Source: Limosilactobacillus urinaemulieris
GTDB lineage: Bacteria; Bacillota; Bacilli; Lactobacillales; Lactobacillaceae
Direction of reading: 5' to 3'
Assembly (NCBI RefSeq): GCF_014838745.1
Contig: NZ_JABUXR010000001.1
Coordinates: 124,001 to 188,000 of the forward strand
DNA: 64,000 nucleotides
Every line of letters begins with the position of its first letter. Position 1 is the stretch's first letter. The translations under genes were made by a program, and so were the position numbers. Shown piece by piece: positions 9,182 to 18,260 of the stretch. The notes under the pieces were generated by a model, which had not been told where the DNA came from, did no database searches, and worked only from the letters and a program-made list of their open reading frames with translations.

Positions 9182-11437
9182 ATGTCGAATAACGATGAAC
9201 CACGGCGCGAAGATCAGTATCGTGCTGATGGTAGTTATGATGATGGCGGAAAAAAGCCATTGTTAAAGCGCATCCTCCTCTGGATAGCAGGGGCAATTGT
9301 CCTCCTGTTCGTGGCTGGATGTGCACTATTTTTCTACTACGCTTCAAGTGCCCCGAAGATCAGTCAACGGGAATTATCAAGTCAGAACACAACGATTATC
9401 TATGATGCCAACAATAAGGTAATTTCTCGGCTTGGTGCTCAAAAACGGGATTATGCTAAAGATTCGCAAATTCCTGACACTTTGAAACACGCGGTAGTCG
9501 CAATCGAAGACCGACGTTTCTATAAGCATCATGGGGTTGATGTTCGGCGAATTTTCGGTGCCGCGATCAATAACGTGATTGGTCGTTCAGACGGAATGCA
9601 GGGTGGAAGTACCCTAACTCAACAACTGGTTAAATTATCGGTCTTCTCGACTGCTCAATCTGATCGGACCTTCAAGCGAAAAGCCCAAGAAGCCTGGTTA
9701 GCCTTAAATGTTGAACGGCACTTTAGCAAGGATCAAATTCTTAAGTACTACATTAATAAGGTTTACATGGGTAATGGGGTCTACGGAATGCGAACTGCTG
9801 CCCAGTATTATTATGGTAAAGAATTGAAAGATTTGGATCTTTCACAGTTAGCCTTGCTTGCCGGAATGCCTCAATCACCAACTAACTACAATCCGCTTGC
9901 TTCGAATACTAAGTACGCAACCGCACGGCGGAATGAAGTTTTGAACGCGATGGTTCGGGCTGGCTACATTACTAAGTCTGCTGCTCAAAATGCTGCCAGT
10001 GAAAGTGTTACTGATGCCCTCGACCCAGATCATGGTGACGTTGAATCAAGTGAGACTAACGTTAAGGAAAAGATCGTTGATCCGTACGTCAAGGAAGTTC
10101 TCGCTCAATTACAAGCAGAAGGATACAATCCAAACACTGACGGCTTGCTGGTCCACACCAACATGGATCTGGGTGCTCAAAAGAAGTTATACAACGCTGC
10201 AAATAGCGAAATTTCCTTCCAAAACGACCAAATGCAAGCTGGGGCAGCCGTTACCGATCCGCATAACGGTCAAGTAATTGCCATGCTTGGTGGCCGTCAT
10301 TCTAACGTCATCTATGGACTTAACCGGGCTGTTCAGGAAAACCGGAGTTCTGGTTCTACCGCTAAGCCACTGATGGATTATGGTCCGGCGATTGAGTATC
10401 TTCAATGGCCAACGTTCAAGACCGTTTCTGATACGAAGTTCTACTGGCCAGGAACAAATAAAGTTCTTCACGACTTTGATAACAAGTACAAGGGGAACAT
10501 GACAATGCGTTCCGCACTGGTCGAATCACGAAACGTTCCTGCTATTCGGACACTGCAGGAAGTCGGTATTAAACGGGCAACAACCTTCTTAGGTGGCTTA
10601 GGAATTTCGCAAAAGGATCCTTACACCCTCCAAAACGGGATTGCCCTCTACATTTCCCCACTTCAAATGTCAGCCGCCTATGCAGCCTTTGCTAACGGTG
10701 GAACTTACTACAAGCCATACTACATTAGCTCAATCACCACCATGGATGGTAAGACTAAGACCTACTCTCCTCATGGTAAGCGAGCAATGAGTAAGGCAAC
10801 CGCATACATGATGACTGATATGTTAAAGGGCGTCTTCACTAACTCTGCTTCTACTGGGACTTCTGCTTACTTAAGCGGTGTTCACCAAGCTGGGAAGACA
10901 GGGACAACCGACTTCCCTAACCGGAACCAATCAGGAGTAATGGATTCCTGGATGGCTGGCTACACTAAGAACTACTCGATCGGGATCTGGACTGGTTTTG
11001 ATCACCCAATGAACGGTGGTGCAATTTCCAGCCAATACGAACGAACTGCGGTCCTCCTCTACAAGAGCATCATGCAGTACCTCGACGAGCAAAACCATGC
11101 TTCAAACTGGAAGATGCCTGATACTGTTGAAGCTGTCCGGGTAAACGGTAAGCGTCAACTTGTAATTAAGGATTCCAAGTGGGCATTAATGTATGGCGCT
11201 TGGGATGGCGGTGATGATGATAATGAATCATCCCGTTCCGACTCTAGTTCAAGTTCTAGTTCTTCTTCAGGTAGCCGGAGTGAATCAATTTCTGAAAGTC
11301 GCTCCATTGAAAGTATTTTGAATGGCGGCTCAAGAAATGAAAGCAATTCATCTTCAACTACACAAAGTAGCAGTGCTAGTTCTGCTTCATCTACTAATCC
11401 AACACCACCAGCTCCGAACACTGGTAATGGTCAATAA
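9182..11437 (+). CDS. pbp1A: Class A penicillin-binding protein PBP1A
   Basis: A bifunctional peptidoglycan synthase of 751 residues, anchored by one membrane segment (about residues 29-54) after a short cytoplasmic charged tail. The GT51 glycosyltransferase domain shows catalytic Glu109 in A-I-E-D-R-R-F-Y and G-G-S-T-L-T-Q-Q (141-148). The transpeptidase domain has the three serine-acyltransferase motifs: S-T-A-K (Ser392 nucleophile), S-R-N (449-451) and K-T-G-T (572-575). The C-terminal ~70 residues are almost pure Ser/Glu/Asn low-complexity sequence ending in a Pro/Gly tail, outside the membrane. It lies 12 bases downstream of recU with its own GGAG site and is followed by a terminator. 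GpsB, encoded nearby, is the expected partner. Confidence 0.95.
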   Translation: MSNNDEPRREDQYRADGSYDDGGKKPLLKRILLWIAGAIVLLFVAGCALFFYYASSAPKISQRELSSQNTTIIYDANNKVISRLGAQKRDYAKDSQIPDTLKHAVVAIEDRRFYKHHGVDVRRIFGAAINNVIGRSDGMQGGSTLTQQLVKLSVFSTAQSDRTFKRKAQEAWLALNVERHFSKDQILKYYINKVYMGNGVYGMRTAAQYYYGKELKDLDLSQLALLAGMPQSPTNYNPLASNTKYATARRNEVLNAMVRAGYITKSAAQNAASESVTDALDPDHGDVESSETNVKEKIVDPYVKEVLAQLQAEGYNPNTDGLLVHTNMDLGAQKKLYNAANSEISFQNDQMQAGAAVTDPHNGQVIAMLGGRHSNVIYGLNRAVQENRSSGSTAKPLMDYGPAIEYLQWPTFKTVSDTKFYWPGTNKVLHDFDNKYKGNMTMRSALVESRNVPAIRTLQEVGIKRATTFLGGLGISQKDPYTLQNGIALYISPLQMSAAYAAFANGGTYYKPYYISSITTMDGKTKTYSPHGKRAMSKATAYMMTDMLKGVFTNSASTGTSAYLSGVHQAGKTGTTDFPNRNQSGVMDSWMAGYTKNYSIGIWTGFDHPMNGGAISSQYERTAVLLYKSIMQYLDEQNHASNWKMPDTVEAVRVNGKRQLVIKDSKWALMYGAWDGGDDDNESSRSDSSSSSSSSSGSRSESISESRSIESILNGGSRNESNSSSTTQSSSASSASSTNPTPPAPNTGNGQ

Positions 11438-11453
11438 TTATTAACATAAAAGC

Positions 11454-11501
11454 TAAAGGAGTAGTTAACGTTTGCATTTCAGACGTCAGCTACTCCTTTT
11501 A
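11454..11501. terminator. Bidirectional terminator between PBP1A and SDR genes
   Basis: An 11-bp stem (TAAAGGAGTAG at 11454-11464 with CTACTCCTTTTA at 11490-11501) lies between convergent genes. A- and T-rich ends serve both directions. Confidence 0.75.
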
Positions 11502-11522
11502 AACTGATAAATTTTAACTTGT

Positions 11523-12266
11523 TTACTTTGCCGTTAACCCGCCATCAACAATAAACTCAGAGCCGGTAGAATAATCAGCTTCATCTGAGGCGAGAAAGGC
11601 AACCATTTGCGAAACATCTTCTGGTTTAGCGATTCGCTGCAACGGAATTGTCTTTGCGAACGCCTTAACTTCATCACTATTATCATTTTGCTTAATCATT
11701 GGTGTTTCAACAACTCCGGGGTGAACCGAGTTAACACGAATGTTATACGGTGCTAGCTCAAGGGCGGCTGCTTTGGTCATCCCCCGAACAGCAAATTTAG
11801 TGTCAGTATAACCGATTGCACCACCAACTAACCCATCAATTGATGAAATGTTAACGATACTTCCCGATTTCTGGTTCTTCATTACTTCGCCAACGTACTT
11901 GATTCCAATAAAGGTTGAAAGCTGATTAATTTTAACAATCTTCAAGTAATCATCGACGCTATAATCAAAGATTGACTTAGTAATACTAATTCCCGCATTG
12001 TTGACTAACACATCAATCTTGCCAAACTTAGCTAATGTTTCCTTAACGACCCTTTGCCAATCCTGTTCGCTCGAAACGTCCTGCTTAACAAAAAGCGTCT
12101 TTTCACCACTCGGGTCAAGTTCCTTCGCTAAAGCTTCACCCTTTTCAGCATTAATATCAGTAATGACAACCTTAGCACCATCCTGGACAAAGAGACGGGC
12201 ATGACTTGCACCCATTCCCTGTGATGCACCAGTGATGATTGCTACTTTACCATCTAATTTACCCAT
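11523..12266 (-). CDS. Short-chain dehydrogenase/reductase
   Basis: A cytosolic NAD(P)-dependent oxidoreductase of 247 residues. The start is set at 12266 (M-G-K-L-D-G-K): the GGAGG site at 12275-12279 has 8 bases of spacing to it and only 2 to the upstream ATG. The classical SDR motifs are complete: T-G-A-S-Q-G-M-G near residue 13, N-N-A-G, the catalytic Ser in I-S-S-I-D, and Y-T-D-T-K (Tyr-x-x-x-Lys). The closing S-E-F-I-V-D-G-G motif is typical too. Asp in V-V-I-T-D after the second strand favours NAD over NADP. It resembles lactobacillar alcohol/hydroxysteroid-type SDRs. Substrate unknown. Single gene. Confidence 0.88.
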   Translation of the reverse strand: MGKLDGKVAIITGASQGMGASHARLFVQDGAKVVITDINAEKGEALAKELDPSGEKTLFVKQDVSSEQDWQRVVKETLAKFGKIDVLVNNAGISITKSIFDYSVDDYLKIVKINQLSTFIGIKYVGEVMKNQKSGSIVNISSIDGLVGGAIGYTDTKFAVRGMTKAAALELAPYNIRVNSVHPGVVETPMIKQNDNSDEVKAFAKTIPLQRIAKPEDVSQMVAFLASDEADYSTGSEFIVDGGLTAK

Positions 12267-12374
12267 ATTCATTTCCTCCATTCCGAGATACTAAGCATCT
12301 TTATAATTTTAATTATAACGACTGTCTTTTCATTAAGCAAAGAATCGGCTCCCTTAACCATAATCTAAAGCATC

Positions 12375-12423
12375 AAATGCCCCATAATCGTTAACCAACC
12401 TGCTAACGACTATGAGGCATTTT
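12375..12423 (-). terminator. Terminator of the GH25 lysozyme gene
   Basis: An imperfect long stem (12375-12395 with 12402-12423) ends in TTT-rich sequence, 8 bases past the GH25 stop codon on the minus strand. Confidence 0.65.
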
Positions 12424-12430
12424 AATTTCA

Positions 12431-13348
12431 TTATTCACTAAATGTTCCGTACGCTTCATCCGTAACAGCATTACGACATGGTAGGTAACCATATTGACCA
12501 TTGCCACGTGGTTGACGGATCCAAACTTCACCATCATGCCGTGACCAGGCATCATAGTCAATCACTGAACCTGCCGGTAATTCCGCAATTGCAGTCGAGG
12601 TTGGTAGCGCACCCCAGCGCAAAGTTAATGGCCGATTACTCGTGAACCGCCCAACTTCACGGTGCCAGGTATCACCAAGATTATCAGTCCAAGTCTCGTT
12701 ATTTGATATACTGCTAGCAGAAGAGTCTCCAGAGATTATTGGTCGTGAACTTACCTGTCCAGTGGGATTAGCTAATCTTTGCCAACCATCCCGATCCACT
12801 GTAGCAATCGAACGATCCTCGTCATCCCCCGCAAATTGCCATAACGTATATACCGGCCATGGTGCAGTGTTAACCTGCATATCCGGTACCTGCCAGGAAT
12901 GCCAATTCATTGATGGGTACTTGGCAACCCAGAGGCCACAATCATTCGCGCAATTAGCAACCTGCCAAATTGCCGATTCTTGAACATAGATTAGCGGCCA
13001 GACGTTTGTTTGCCGGTGCACTTCATCAACAAACTTTCGGACCCAATTTGGGTTACCCCAAGCAGCATTTTGGTACTGTTCCCAATCAACTGCTAAAACC
13101 GCTTCACCAACCTTCTCTCGAATATGATCGAGAAAATATGTTGCCTCGGCGACCGGGTCATTGCCACCCGCATAGTGATAAAGACCCAATAAACGACCGT
13201 TAGTTTTCGCTAAAGAATACTGGTATTCATATTTTGGATTAACATAGCCCGTTCCCTGGGAAACCTTCACAATTGTCCCCTGGGCATGGGGATCAGTTAC
13301 TATCCAATCCGCACTTCCGGAAAAAACGTCCGTAAAATATAGTGCCAT
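12431..13348 (-). CDS. GH25 lysozyme with C-terminal SH3b domain
   Basis: A muramidase-type peptidoglycan hydrolase of 305 residues. The GH25 domain (residues 1-200) starts at the very N-terminus. The catalytic D-x-E is Asp88/Glu90 in A-V-D-W-E, with further conserved acidic residues (Asp7, and W-V-A-K-Y-P and L-W-Q-F motifs). A Ser-rich linker (about 205-220) leads to an SH3_5-type wall-binding domain (about 220-300; D-T-W-H-R-E and the closing W-I-R-Q-P). There is no signal peptide, as in phage endolysins that exit through a holin. No phage gene is nearby. It could be a lone phage remnant or a domesticated autolysin released on lysis. Confidence 0.85.
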   Translation of the reverse strand: MALYFTDVFSGSADWIVTDPHAQGTIVKVSQGTGYVNPKYEYQYSLAKTNGRLLGLYHYAGGNDPVAEATYFLDHIREKVGEAVLAVDWEQYQNAAWGNPNWVRKFVDEVHRQTNVWPLIYVQESAIWQVANCANDCGLWVAKYPSMNWHSWQVPDMQVNTAPWPVYTLWQFAGDDEDRSIATVDRDGWQRLANPTGQVSSRPIISGDSSASSISNNETWTDNLGDTWHREVGRFTSNRPLTLRWGALPTSTAIAELPAGSVIDYDAWSRHDGEVWIRQPRGNGQYGYLPCRNAVTDEAYGTFSE

Positions 13349-13390
13349 CTGCCCTCACTTCTTCCTTATTAGATAACTTCATTATACCTT

Positions 13391-14878
13391 TTATGAGAAA
13401 AGGGTTGGCTGAAGCATTTTGAATTGATGATGGTCTTCAAAAAATTTGGCCATTTGGAGAAGCAAGCTTTCATTCCCTTTTCGGGCAATAAACTGGATTC
13501 CTAGTGGAGTTCTATTAGCCCAAACATGGGTCGGCAAACTAATCGCTGGTTCACCGGTCATATTTGCCTGTTCGGTAAAAGGTGTATAGGTCAGCGCCGG
13601 AAGCCATTGATCATAAATCAATTGGCGCTGCTCTTCTGGTGAGAGTTCTGTAATATTTTCCATTCGCTTGCGGTCGTTTGGCGTAATCAAGTCATGATCA
13701 ATTCGGGGCGCCGGTTGAGCATTAGTTGGCGTAAGGAATAATGGATACTGATCGTGTAACTGATCATGAATGTAGCTTGCATGATCCCATTGACTTAATG
13801 CTTCACTGTATTGAGCCGCTGAAACATTCACACCGGTTTTCCAAAGGGCATAGGTCAATAATTCCATATCTTCTCGCTTAGCAGGCCGCCCAAGATACCG
13901 TTCAATTCCATCAAACATTGCTGCGGTTTCACCAGCATTCATCGTGTAATAACTATTCATTAGCGCTCTACCATCAACTGGATCGGTAAATTCAGTACAT
14001 TTAAATCCTTGATCACTTAAAAAAGTTACTGCATCCAAGACTGCTTGCTTAGCTTCGTCACTGACGGGGGTTCCAACCGGCGATTTGACTGTATAGCCAA
14101 TTTCGATATCTTTCATTGGCTGTTGCAAAATGCGATTAAATCCGGGAGTAAACTTTGGCACTTGAAAAACTGCTGCTGATTGAACAGTTTGTAACTGATC
14201 TAGTAGCCGGGCAGAATCCTCAACTGAGCGTGTCAGAGCAAAGTTAATCGAGGCTCCCTGCCAAGAGCGCCAATCCCTCGGTCCAGTTGGTACACGACCA
14301 CGAGTTGGTTTTAAGCCAATTAGTCCTGACCAGCTAGAGGGAATCCGGATCGAGCCGCCACCATCATTTCCGGCAGCTAACGGAACCCAGCCAGCGGCCA
14401 CCGCAGCAGCTGATCCGCCAGAAGAACCGCCAGGGGTAACCGCAGTATTCCACGGATTCCGGGCTGGACCAAAGAGCTTCGCGTCAGTAATATTTTTCCA
14501 ACCAAACTCGGGGAAATTAGTCTGACCAATAATGATAAACCCCGCTTGTTGCAAGGCTCGAACAAAGTTACTGGTCGATTGGGCAATATTATTTCGAAAT
14601 AACTTATTGCCGTTAGTATCTGGCTCACCAGCAAGTTGTTGACCCAACCCTTTAATCAAGATTGGAACACCCAGAAACGGCTGCCCATGATCAACTAGTT
14701 GCCGGGCTTCCTTCAGGGCTGACTCCGCACGCAGGTGAATCACTGCATTTAGTTGCGAGTTCTCCGCTTTAACCTTTTCAATTGCGGCACTTACTAATTC
14801 AAAGCTACTGACTTTCTTTGCCCTAACCATATCCGCTAATTGATAAGCTGGTTTCCTTAATAAAGAATGAATATCCAT
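13391..14878 (-). CDS. Amidase signature family protein
   Basis: A hydrolase of 495 residues of the amidase signature family. The Ser-cisSer-Lys triad is visible: Lys76 in I-L-I-K-G, Ser152/153 in G-G-S-S-G-G-S, and nucleophile Ser176 in D-G-G-G-S-I-R-I-P. Length and motifs resemble GatA, but no gatB or gatC is adjacent, so a general amidase is more likely than a tRNA amidotransferase subunit. There is no signal peptide, so it acts in the cytosol on an amide not identified here. It is divergent from an amino-acid transporter permease (about 130 bases between starts), which hints at uptake and deamidation of an amide or amino-acid derivative. That link is inference. Confidence 0.85.
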   Translation of the reverse strand: MDIHSLLRKPAYQLADMVRAKKVSSFELVSAAIEKVKAENSQLNAVIHLRAESALKEARQLVDHGQPFLGVPILIKGLGQQLAGEPDTNGNKLFRNNIAQSTSNFVRALQQAGFIIIGQTNFPEFGWKNITDAKLFGPARNPWNTAVTPGGSSGGSAAAVAAGWVPLAAGNDGGGSIRIPSSWSGLIGLKPTRGRVPTGPRDWRSWQGASINFALTRSVEDSARLLDQLQTVQSAAVFQVPKFTPGFNRILQQPMKDIEIGYTVKSPVGTPVSDEAKQAVLDAVTFLSDQGFKCTEFTDPVDGRALMNSYYTMNAGETAAMFDGIERYLGRPAKREDMELLTYALWKTGVNVSAAQYSEALSQWDHASYIHDQLHDQYPLFLTPTNAQPAPRIDHDLITPNDRKRMENITELSPEEQRQLIYDQWLPALTYTPFTEQANMTGEPAISLPTHVWANRTPLGIQFIARKGNESLLLQMAKFFEDHHQFKMLQPTLFS

Positions 14879-15007
14879 CTATTTTCTTCTTTCTGATAAT
14901 CACAGTTACAAATAGGCATTTATATTATAAATCGTCTACTAGTCATTGTAAAAGCGTTTTCAATTCAATATACTTTAGGTTAGTAAATTAATTTGGAGAT
15001 GGTTCGA

Positions 15008-15685
15008 TTGAATTGGGAACACTGGTTTAACATTCCCGGATTTTTTGATGCACCACTAGCCTGGCAGTCACTACCAACTATTCTTAGCGGCTTACCGTTA
15101 TCAATTATCCTGCTGGCAATTTGTTTTGTCACTTCTAACATTGTTGGTGTCTTGATAATGCTGATGAAAATTAGTAAATACCGACTTCTTCGTGGGGTTG
15201 CTCGCTTCTATATTTCCTTTTTCCGTGGTGTTCCAATGCTAGTTGTACTTTTCTTGACCTACTTTGGATTGAACATGGCTGCCCTGCCCGCGGCGATCCT
15301 CTCTTTTACTGTCGTCCCAAGTGCTTTTCTTGCTGAATATTACCGGTCCGCTCTCAAGGGCGTTAGTCAATCTCAATATGATTCCGCGCGCGCCTTGGGA
15401 ATGTCCTATTTCACCATGATGACTTACATTATTTTGCCCCAAGCCTTTCGGATCGTTCTTCCGTCATTGGGGAATGTCTTACTCGACATGTTTAAGAGTA
15501 CCTCCCTTGCCGCAATGATTACCGTTTCTGAAATGTTCATGAAGGCAAAAGTCGTCGCTGGAGTAAATCAGGATTACATGACCATTTATATTGAAATTGC
15601 CATCATTTATTGGATTGTTTGCTGCATTCTAAGTTGGGGTGAGCAGAGAGTTGAAAATCATTTACAACTTTACGTTAATGAATGA
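15008..15685 (+). CDS. Polar amino-acid ABC transporter permease
   Basis: A membrane permease of the HisM/GlnP type, about 225 residues, with the EAA loop visible (A-R-A-L-G-M-S-Y-F, about residues 134-142) that contacts the ATPase. I take TTG at 15008 as the start, because the GGAG at 14995-14998 abuts the ATG at 14999 but has 9 bases to the TTG; 14999 and 14993 are alternatives. Four to five membrane segments are seen. The next gene, 128 bases on, is a cognate-looking binding lipoprotein. No ATPase gene is present here, so the pair must borrow one, perhaps the GlnQ-like protein encoded at 42427-43167. Confidence 0.85.
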   Translation: MNWEHWFNIPGFFDAPLAWQSLPTILSGLPLSIILLAICFVTSNIVGVLIMLMKISKYRLLRGVARFYISFFRGVPMLVVLFLTYFGLNMAALPAAILSFTVVPSAFLAEYYRSALKGVSQSQYDSARALGMSYFTMMTYIILPQAFRIVLPSLGNVLLDMFKSTSLAAMITVSEMFMKAKVVAGVNQDYMTIYIEIAIIYWIVCCILSWGEQRVENHLQLYVNE

Positions 15686-15813
15686 TCATTCTTAATAATG
15701 TTTATCATTATGGAATAGTTATGCAAATGTGATTGAATTGACTAAATAATCGGAATATAATTAAAGTGTTTTCACGTCACTATCAGAATAAATTACAGGA
15801 AGAAGTCTCCTAC

Positions 15814-16662
15814 ATGAAGAAAAAATTTTTGACTATTCTCTCAGTAGTTGTTTTAACAATTATTGGGTTGTCTGCTTGCGGAAAGAAGAGTGCTGCAGAC
15901 AAAGATACCTGGACCGTCGCAACATCTGGAACCCTTTACCCAACTTCCTATCATGATCCGAAGACTAAGAAGCTGACTGGTTATGATGTTGAGGTTATTC
16001 GCGCGGTTGCTAAGGGACTCCATAAGAAGGTCAAGTTTAAAGAGTACGATGTTGATGGGATGTTAACCGCGGTCAAGACTGGAAAAGCGGATATGGCAGC
16101 GGACGACTTTGCCATTTCACCTGCCCGCCAAAAGAACTATCTGATGTCATCCCCAATTAAACATTCTTTCAATAGTTTGATTGTTCGGCAGAGCGATAAC
16201 TCTGGAATCAATAACTGGAAAGACATTAAAGGAAAGAAGTCTGCCGGTGAAGCTGGAACCAATTACCAACGATTAGCACAACAACTAGGCGCCAAGTTAG
16301 TTAACTACGACAATGTTTCTAACGATGTTTATATGAAAGGCGTTGCCAGCGGGAAGACCGACTTTATTATGAATGACTACTATCTTCAAAAGTTGGCCCT
16401 CAAAGCACAACCGAATAGTGGGCTTAAAATCAAGCAGGGAATGTACTTTACCACGAACGAAGATGGTAAGGGTGAAGGAATCGTCTTTAACAAGAATGAC
16501 CAAAAACTGCAAAAACAATTTAACGATGAATTAGCTAAATTAAAGAAGAACGGTACCTTATCTAAAATTGCGAAGAAGTACTATGGCGCTGATGTTACTA
16601 AGAAGCCGAATGTTCATATTGACCGTCACTTTACAATTGAGAGTAAGTATAAGGGGGATTAG
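15814..16662 (+). CDS. Amino-acid ABC transporter substrate-binding lipoprotein
   Basis: An extracellular solute-binding protein of family 3, 282 residues, tethered to the membrane by a lipid. The start at 15814 gives a typical lipoprotein signal: M-K-K-K, a hydrophobic core, and lipobox L-S-A-C with Cys about residue 22. The GTG/TTG-type start further upstream would add 16 non-signal residues. SBP_bac_3 features follow: W-T-V-A-T-S-G-T-L-Y-P, L-T-G-Y-D-V-E-V-I, and A-D-M-A-A-D-D-F. It is the partner of the upstream permease. A terminator follows 10 bases after the stop. The ligand is not deducible, although the Y-D-V-E-V core is shared with cystine/glutamine-type binders. Confidence 0.9.
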   Translation: MKKKFLTILSVVVLTIIGLSACGKKSAADKDTWTVATSGTLYPTSYHDPKTKKLTGYDVEVIRAVAKGLHKKVKFKEYDVDGMLTAVKTGKADMAADDFAISPARQKNYLMSSPIKHSFNSLIVRQSDNSGINNWKDIKGKKSAGEAGTNYQRLAQQLGAKLVNYDNVSNDVYMKGVASGKTDFIMNDYYLQKLALKAQPNSGLKIKQGMYFTTNEDGKGEGIVFNKNDQKLQKQFNDELAKLKKNGTLSKIAKKYYGADVTKKPNVHIDRHFTIESKYKGD

Positions 16663-16672
16663 GGAATAAATG

Positions 16673-16707
16673 AAAAGGATGTCCAGAATTAACGGGCATC
16701 CTTTTTT
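16673..16707 (+). terminator. Terminator of the permease/binding-protein unit
   Basis: Stem AAAAGGATGTCC (16673-16684) with GGGCATCCTTTT (16694-16705), followed by T residues. Confidence 0.8.
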
Positions 16708-16742
16708 GTCACAATTATTGCTCTCTTTTTCCATGCCAAAGT

Positions 16743-18140
16743 TTAATCTATAAGCAACGTCGATAATAATGTATAGAGATATTGATTAGGTGTTGTTAAC
16801 TCAATATTATACTTTTCTTCGATCTTACTTAATCGGTAATTCAGAGTCGATCGATGGATTTGCAACTCAATGGCTGTCTCTTTTTTGTTCTCACGATTAA
16901 TTAGGAATGTTTTTAGTGTTTGAAATAGTTTTTGATCCTTTTCTTTTAGCTCCAGCACCTTTTTACTTAGATAATTACTAAGCGATTGATCCTGACTAAT
17001 ATGATCGATTAAATCTGCTGCAATATAATCGTGATATCCGTTAATCCCAACACTTTTCCCAAGCTTAATTGCCCGGTCAGCTTGTTGGTAAAACTGGTTA
17101 AATTGATGTAACTGAGTAAAAGCATTACTGATTCCTGCACAAGTGCTATTTGCTTTCAAGTATGGGTCTAACTCCTGAATAATGGTTTTAAGAATCGTTG
17201 GGTTACTATCCTCAATGACATAAACGTCATACTGTTCATAATGAAAAACGACAAACTTTGTCAGAATTGTTCCTAATGGTTGAAGATTGGAATGCGGCGT
17301 CTTAAGGCATAAAACCCGTAACGGTCTCTTTAACCGATGTGGATCAAATTGTAGCCGATTCTGAATCTCATTAATTGAAATGTTAGGGCGAACCAAAATA
17401 TCTCGTAATAGTCCCTCAAGATTGCCACCTCGTGATTGATACGGAAAATTATGAAGACCAACCGTTGCCGCAATTTTATCAGTTACTGATTCAATAACAG
17501 CCAAATCCTTCTGAAGTTTACTCTGCTCTTCAAGCACAATAATCATATAAAAGTGATCATCATTCCGTAAAATAATCTCTTGAAGGTAGAACGGTAATTT
17601 AAAACCAGATAACCGGCATACTCGACCAGAAATTATCTCAGTTGAATTAAAAAGCTCAGCTAATTTAGAATTAGTCTTTCCACTTACACTAATATAACCT
17701 GCCCTAACACTTTTTTGCCAATCAGTTAATTGGTTCCGGTTACCCGAACTGTGTCCTAATAGCTTTAAACTAGAATCAAAAATCAAGAGCGGGTTAATTA
17801 TTTTTTGCTGTAAAACATGAAGAATCCTTTTAACTGGTTGCTTGTAAGAAAGTGATTGGGATAACTGATCTTCCCATTTTAAATACTGAATAATCTTACT
17901 CTGAAACTCAGTAAAAAATATTGTCGCTGAGTTTTTAGTAATTAACCATGATTCATCATTATTACATGGCCTTTGATCTACAATCAGAATGTTTCCGATC
18001 AGTTGCTGGCCTAGAGGATCCACCACTTGAATAGTTTTTGAGTGTAATTTAAAGTTCACTTGATTAATTTCAACATCCAGTAATTCATTGTTTAAATTGT
18101 AACGATCTACAATTGAGTCTAAGAATAGTTTTAGTTTCAT
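16743..18140 (-). CDS. PucR/CdaR-like transcriptional regulator
   Basis: A DNA-binding regulator of 465 residues. The C-terminal 50 residues hold the PucR-type helix-turn-helix (K-E-T-A-I-E-L-Q-I-H-R-S-T-L-N-Y-R-L-S-K-I), the signature of the HTH_30 family. Before it lies a GGDEF-like degenerate middle domain, and the N-terminal 200 residues resemble the sensory part of PucR/CdaR regulators without a motif I can name. Such proteins usually activate a nearby catabolic or redox gene in response to a metabolite. It is transcribed divergently from two NmrA-like reductases, with 120 bases between the starts, so those are the likely targets. The inducer is unknown. Confidence 0.8.
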   Translation of the reverse strand: MKLKLFLDSIVDRYNLNNELLDVEINQVNFKLHSKTIQVVDPLGQQLIGNILIVDQRPCNNDESWLITKNSATIFFTEFQSKIIQYLKWEDQLSQSLSYKQPVKRILHVLQQKIINPLLIFDSSLKLLGHSSGNRNQLTDWQKSVRAGYISVSGKTNSKLAELFNSTEIISGRVCRLSGFKLPFYLQEIILRNDDHFYMIIVLEEQSKLQKDLAVIESVTDKIAATVGLHNFPYQSRGGNLEGLLRDILVRPNISINEIQNRLQFDPHRLKRPLRVLCLKTPHSNLQPLGTILTKFVVFHYEQYDVYVIEDSNPTILKTIIQELDPYLKANSTCAGISNAFTQLHQFNQFYQQADRAIKLGKSVGINGYHDYIAADLIDHISQDQSLSNYLSKKVLELKEKDQKLFQTLKTFLINRENKKETAIELQIHRSTLNYRLSKIEEKYNIELTTPNQYLYTLLSTLLID

Positions 18141-18260
18141 TTCATGTTTCTCCTACATTATGTAGTAATAATACGCTGAAAATTGACGATAATTGAATGA
18201 TGATTTAGCAAAAATCCATCACTATACTTTAATTATAGAATGTGAAAGGAGAAACAAGCA

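Noticed and set aside
12431-14878. Prophage region suggested by the endolysin-like GH25
   Set aside because: No holin, tail, capsid, integrase or attachment site nearby; the flanking genes are metabolic.
13391-14878. GatA subunit of the Glu-tRNA amidotransferase
   Set aside because: No gatC or gatB beside it and the sequence between motifs differs; a general amidase is more likely.
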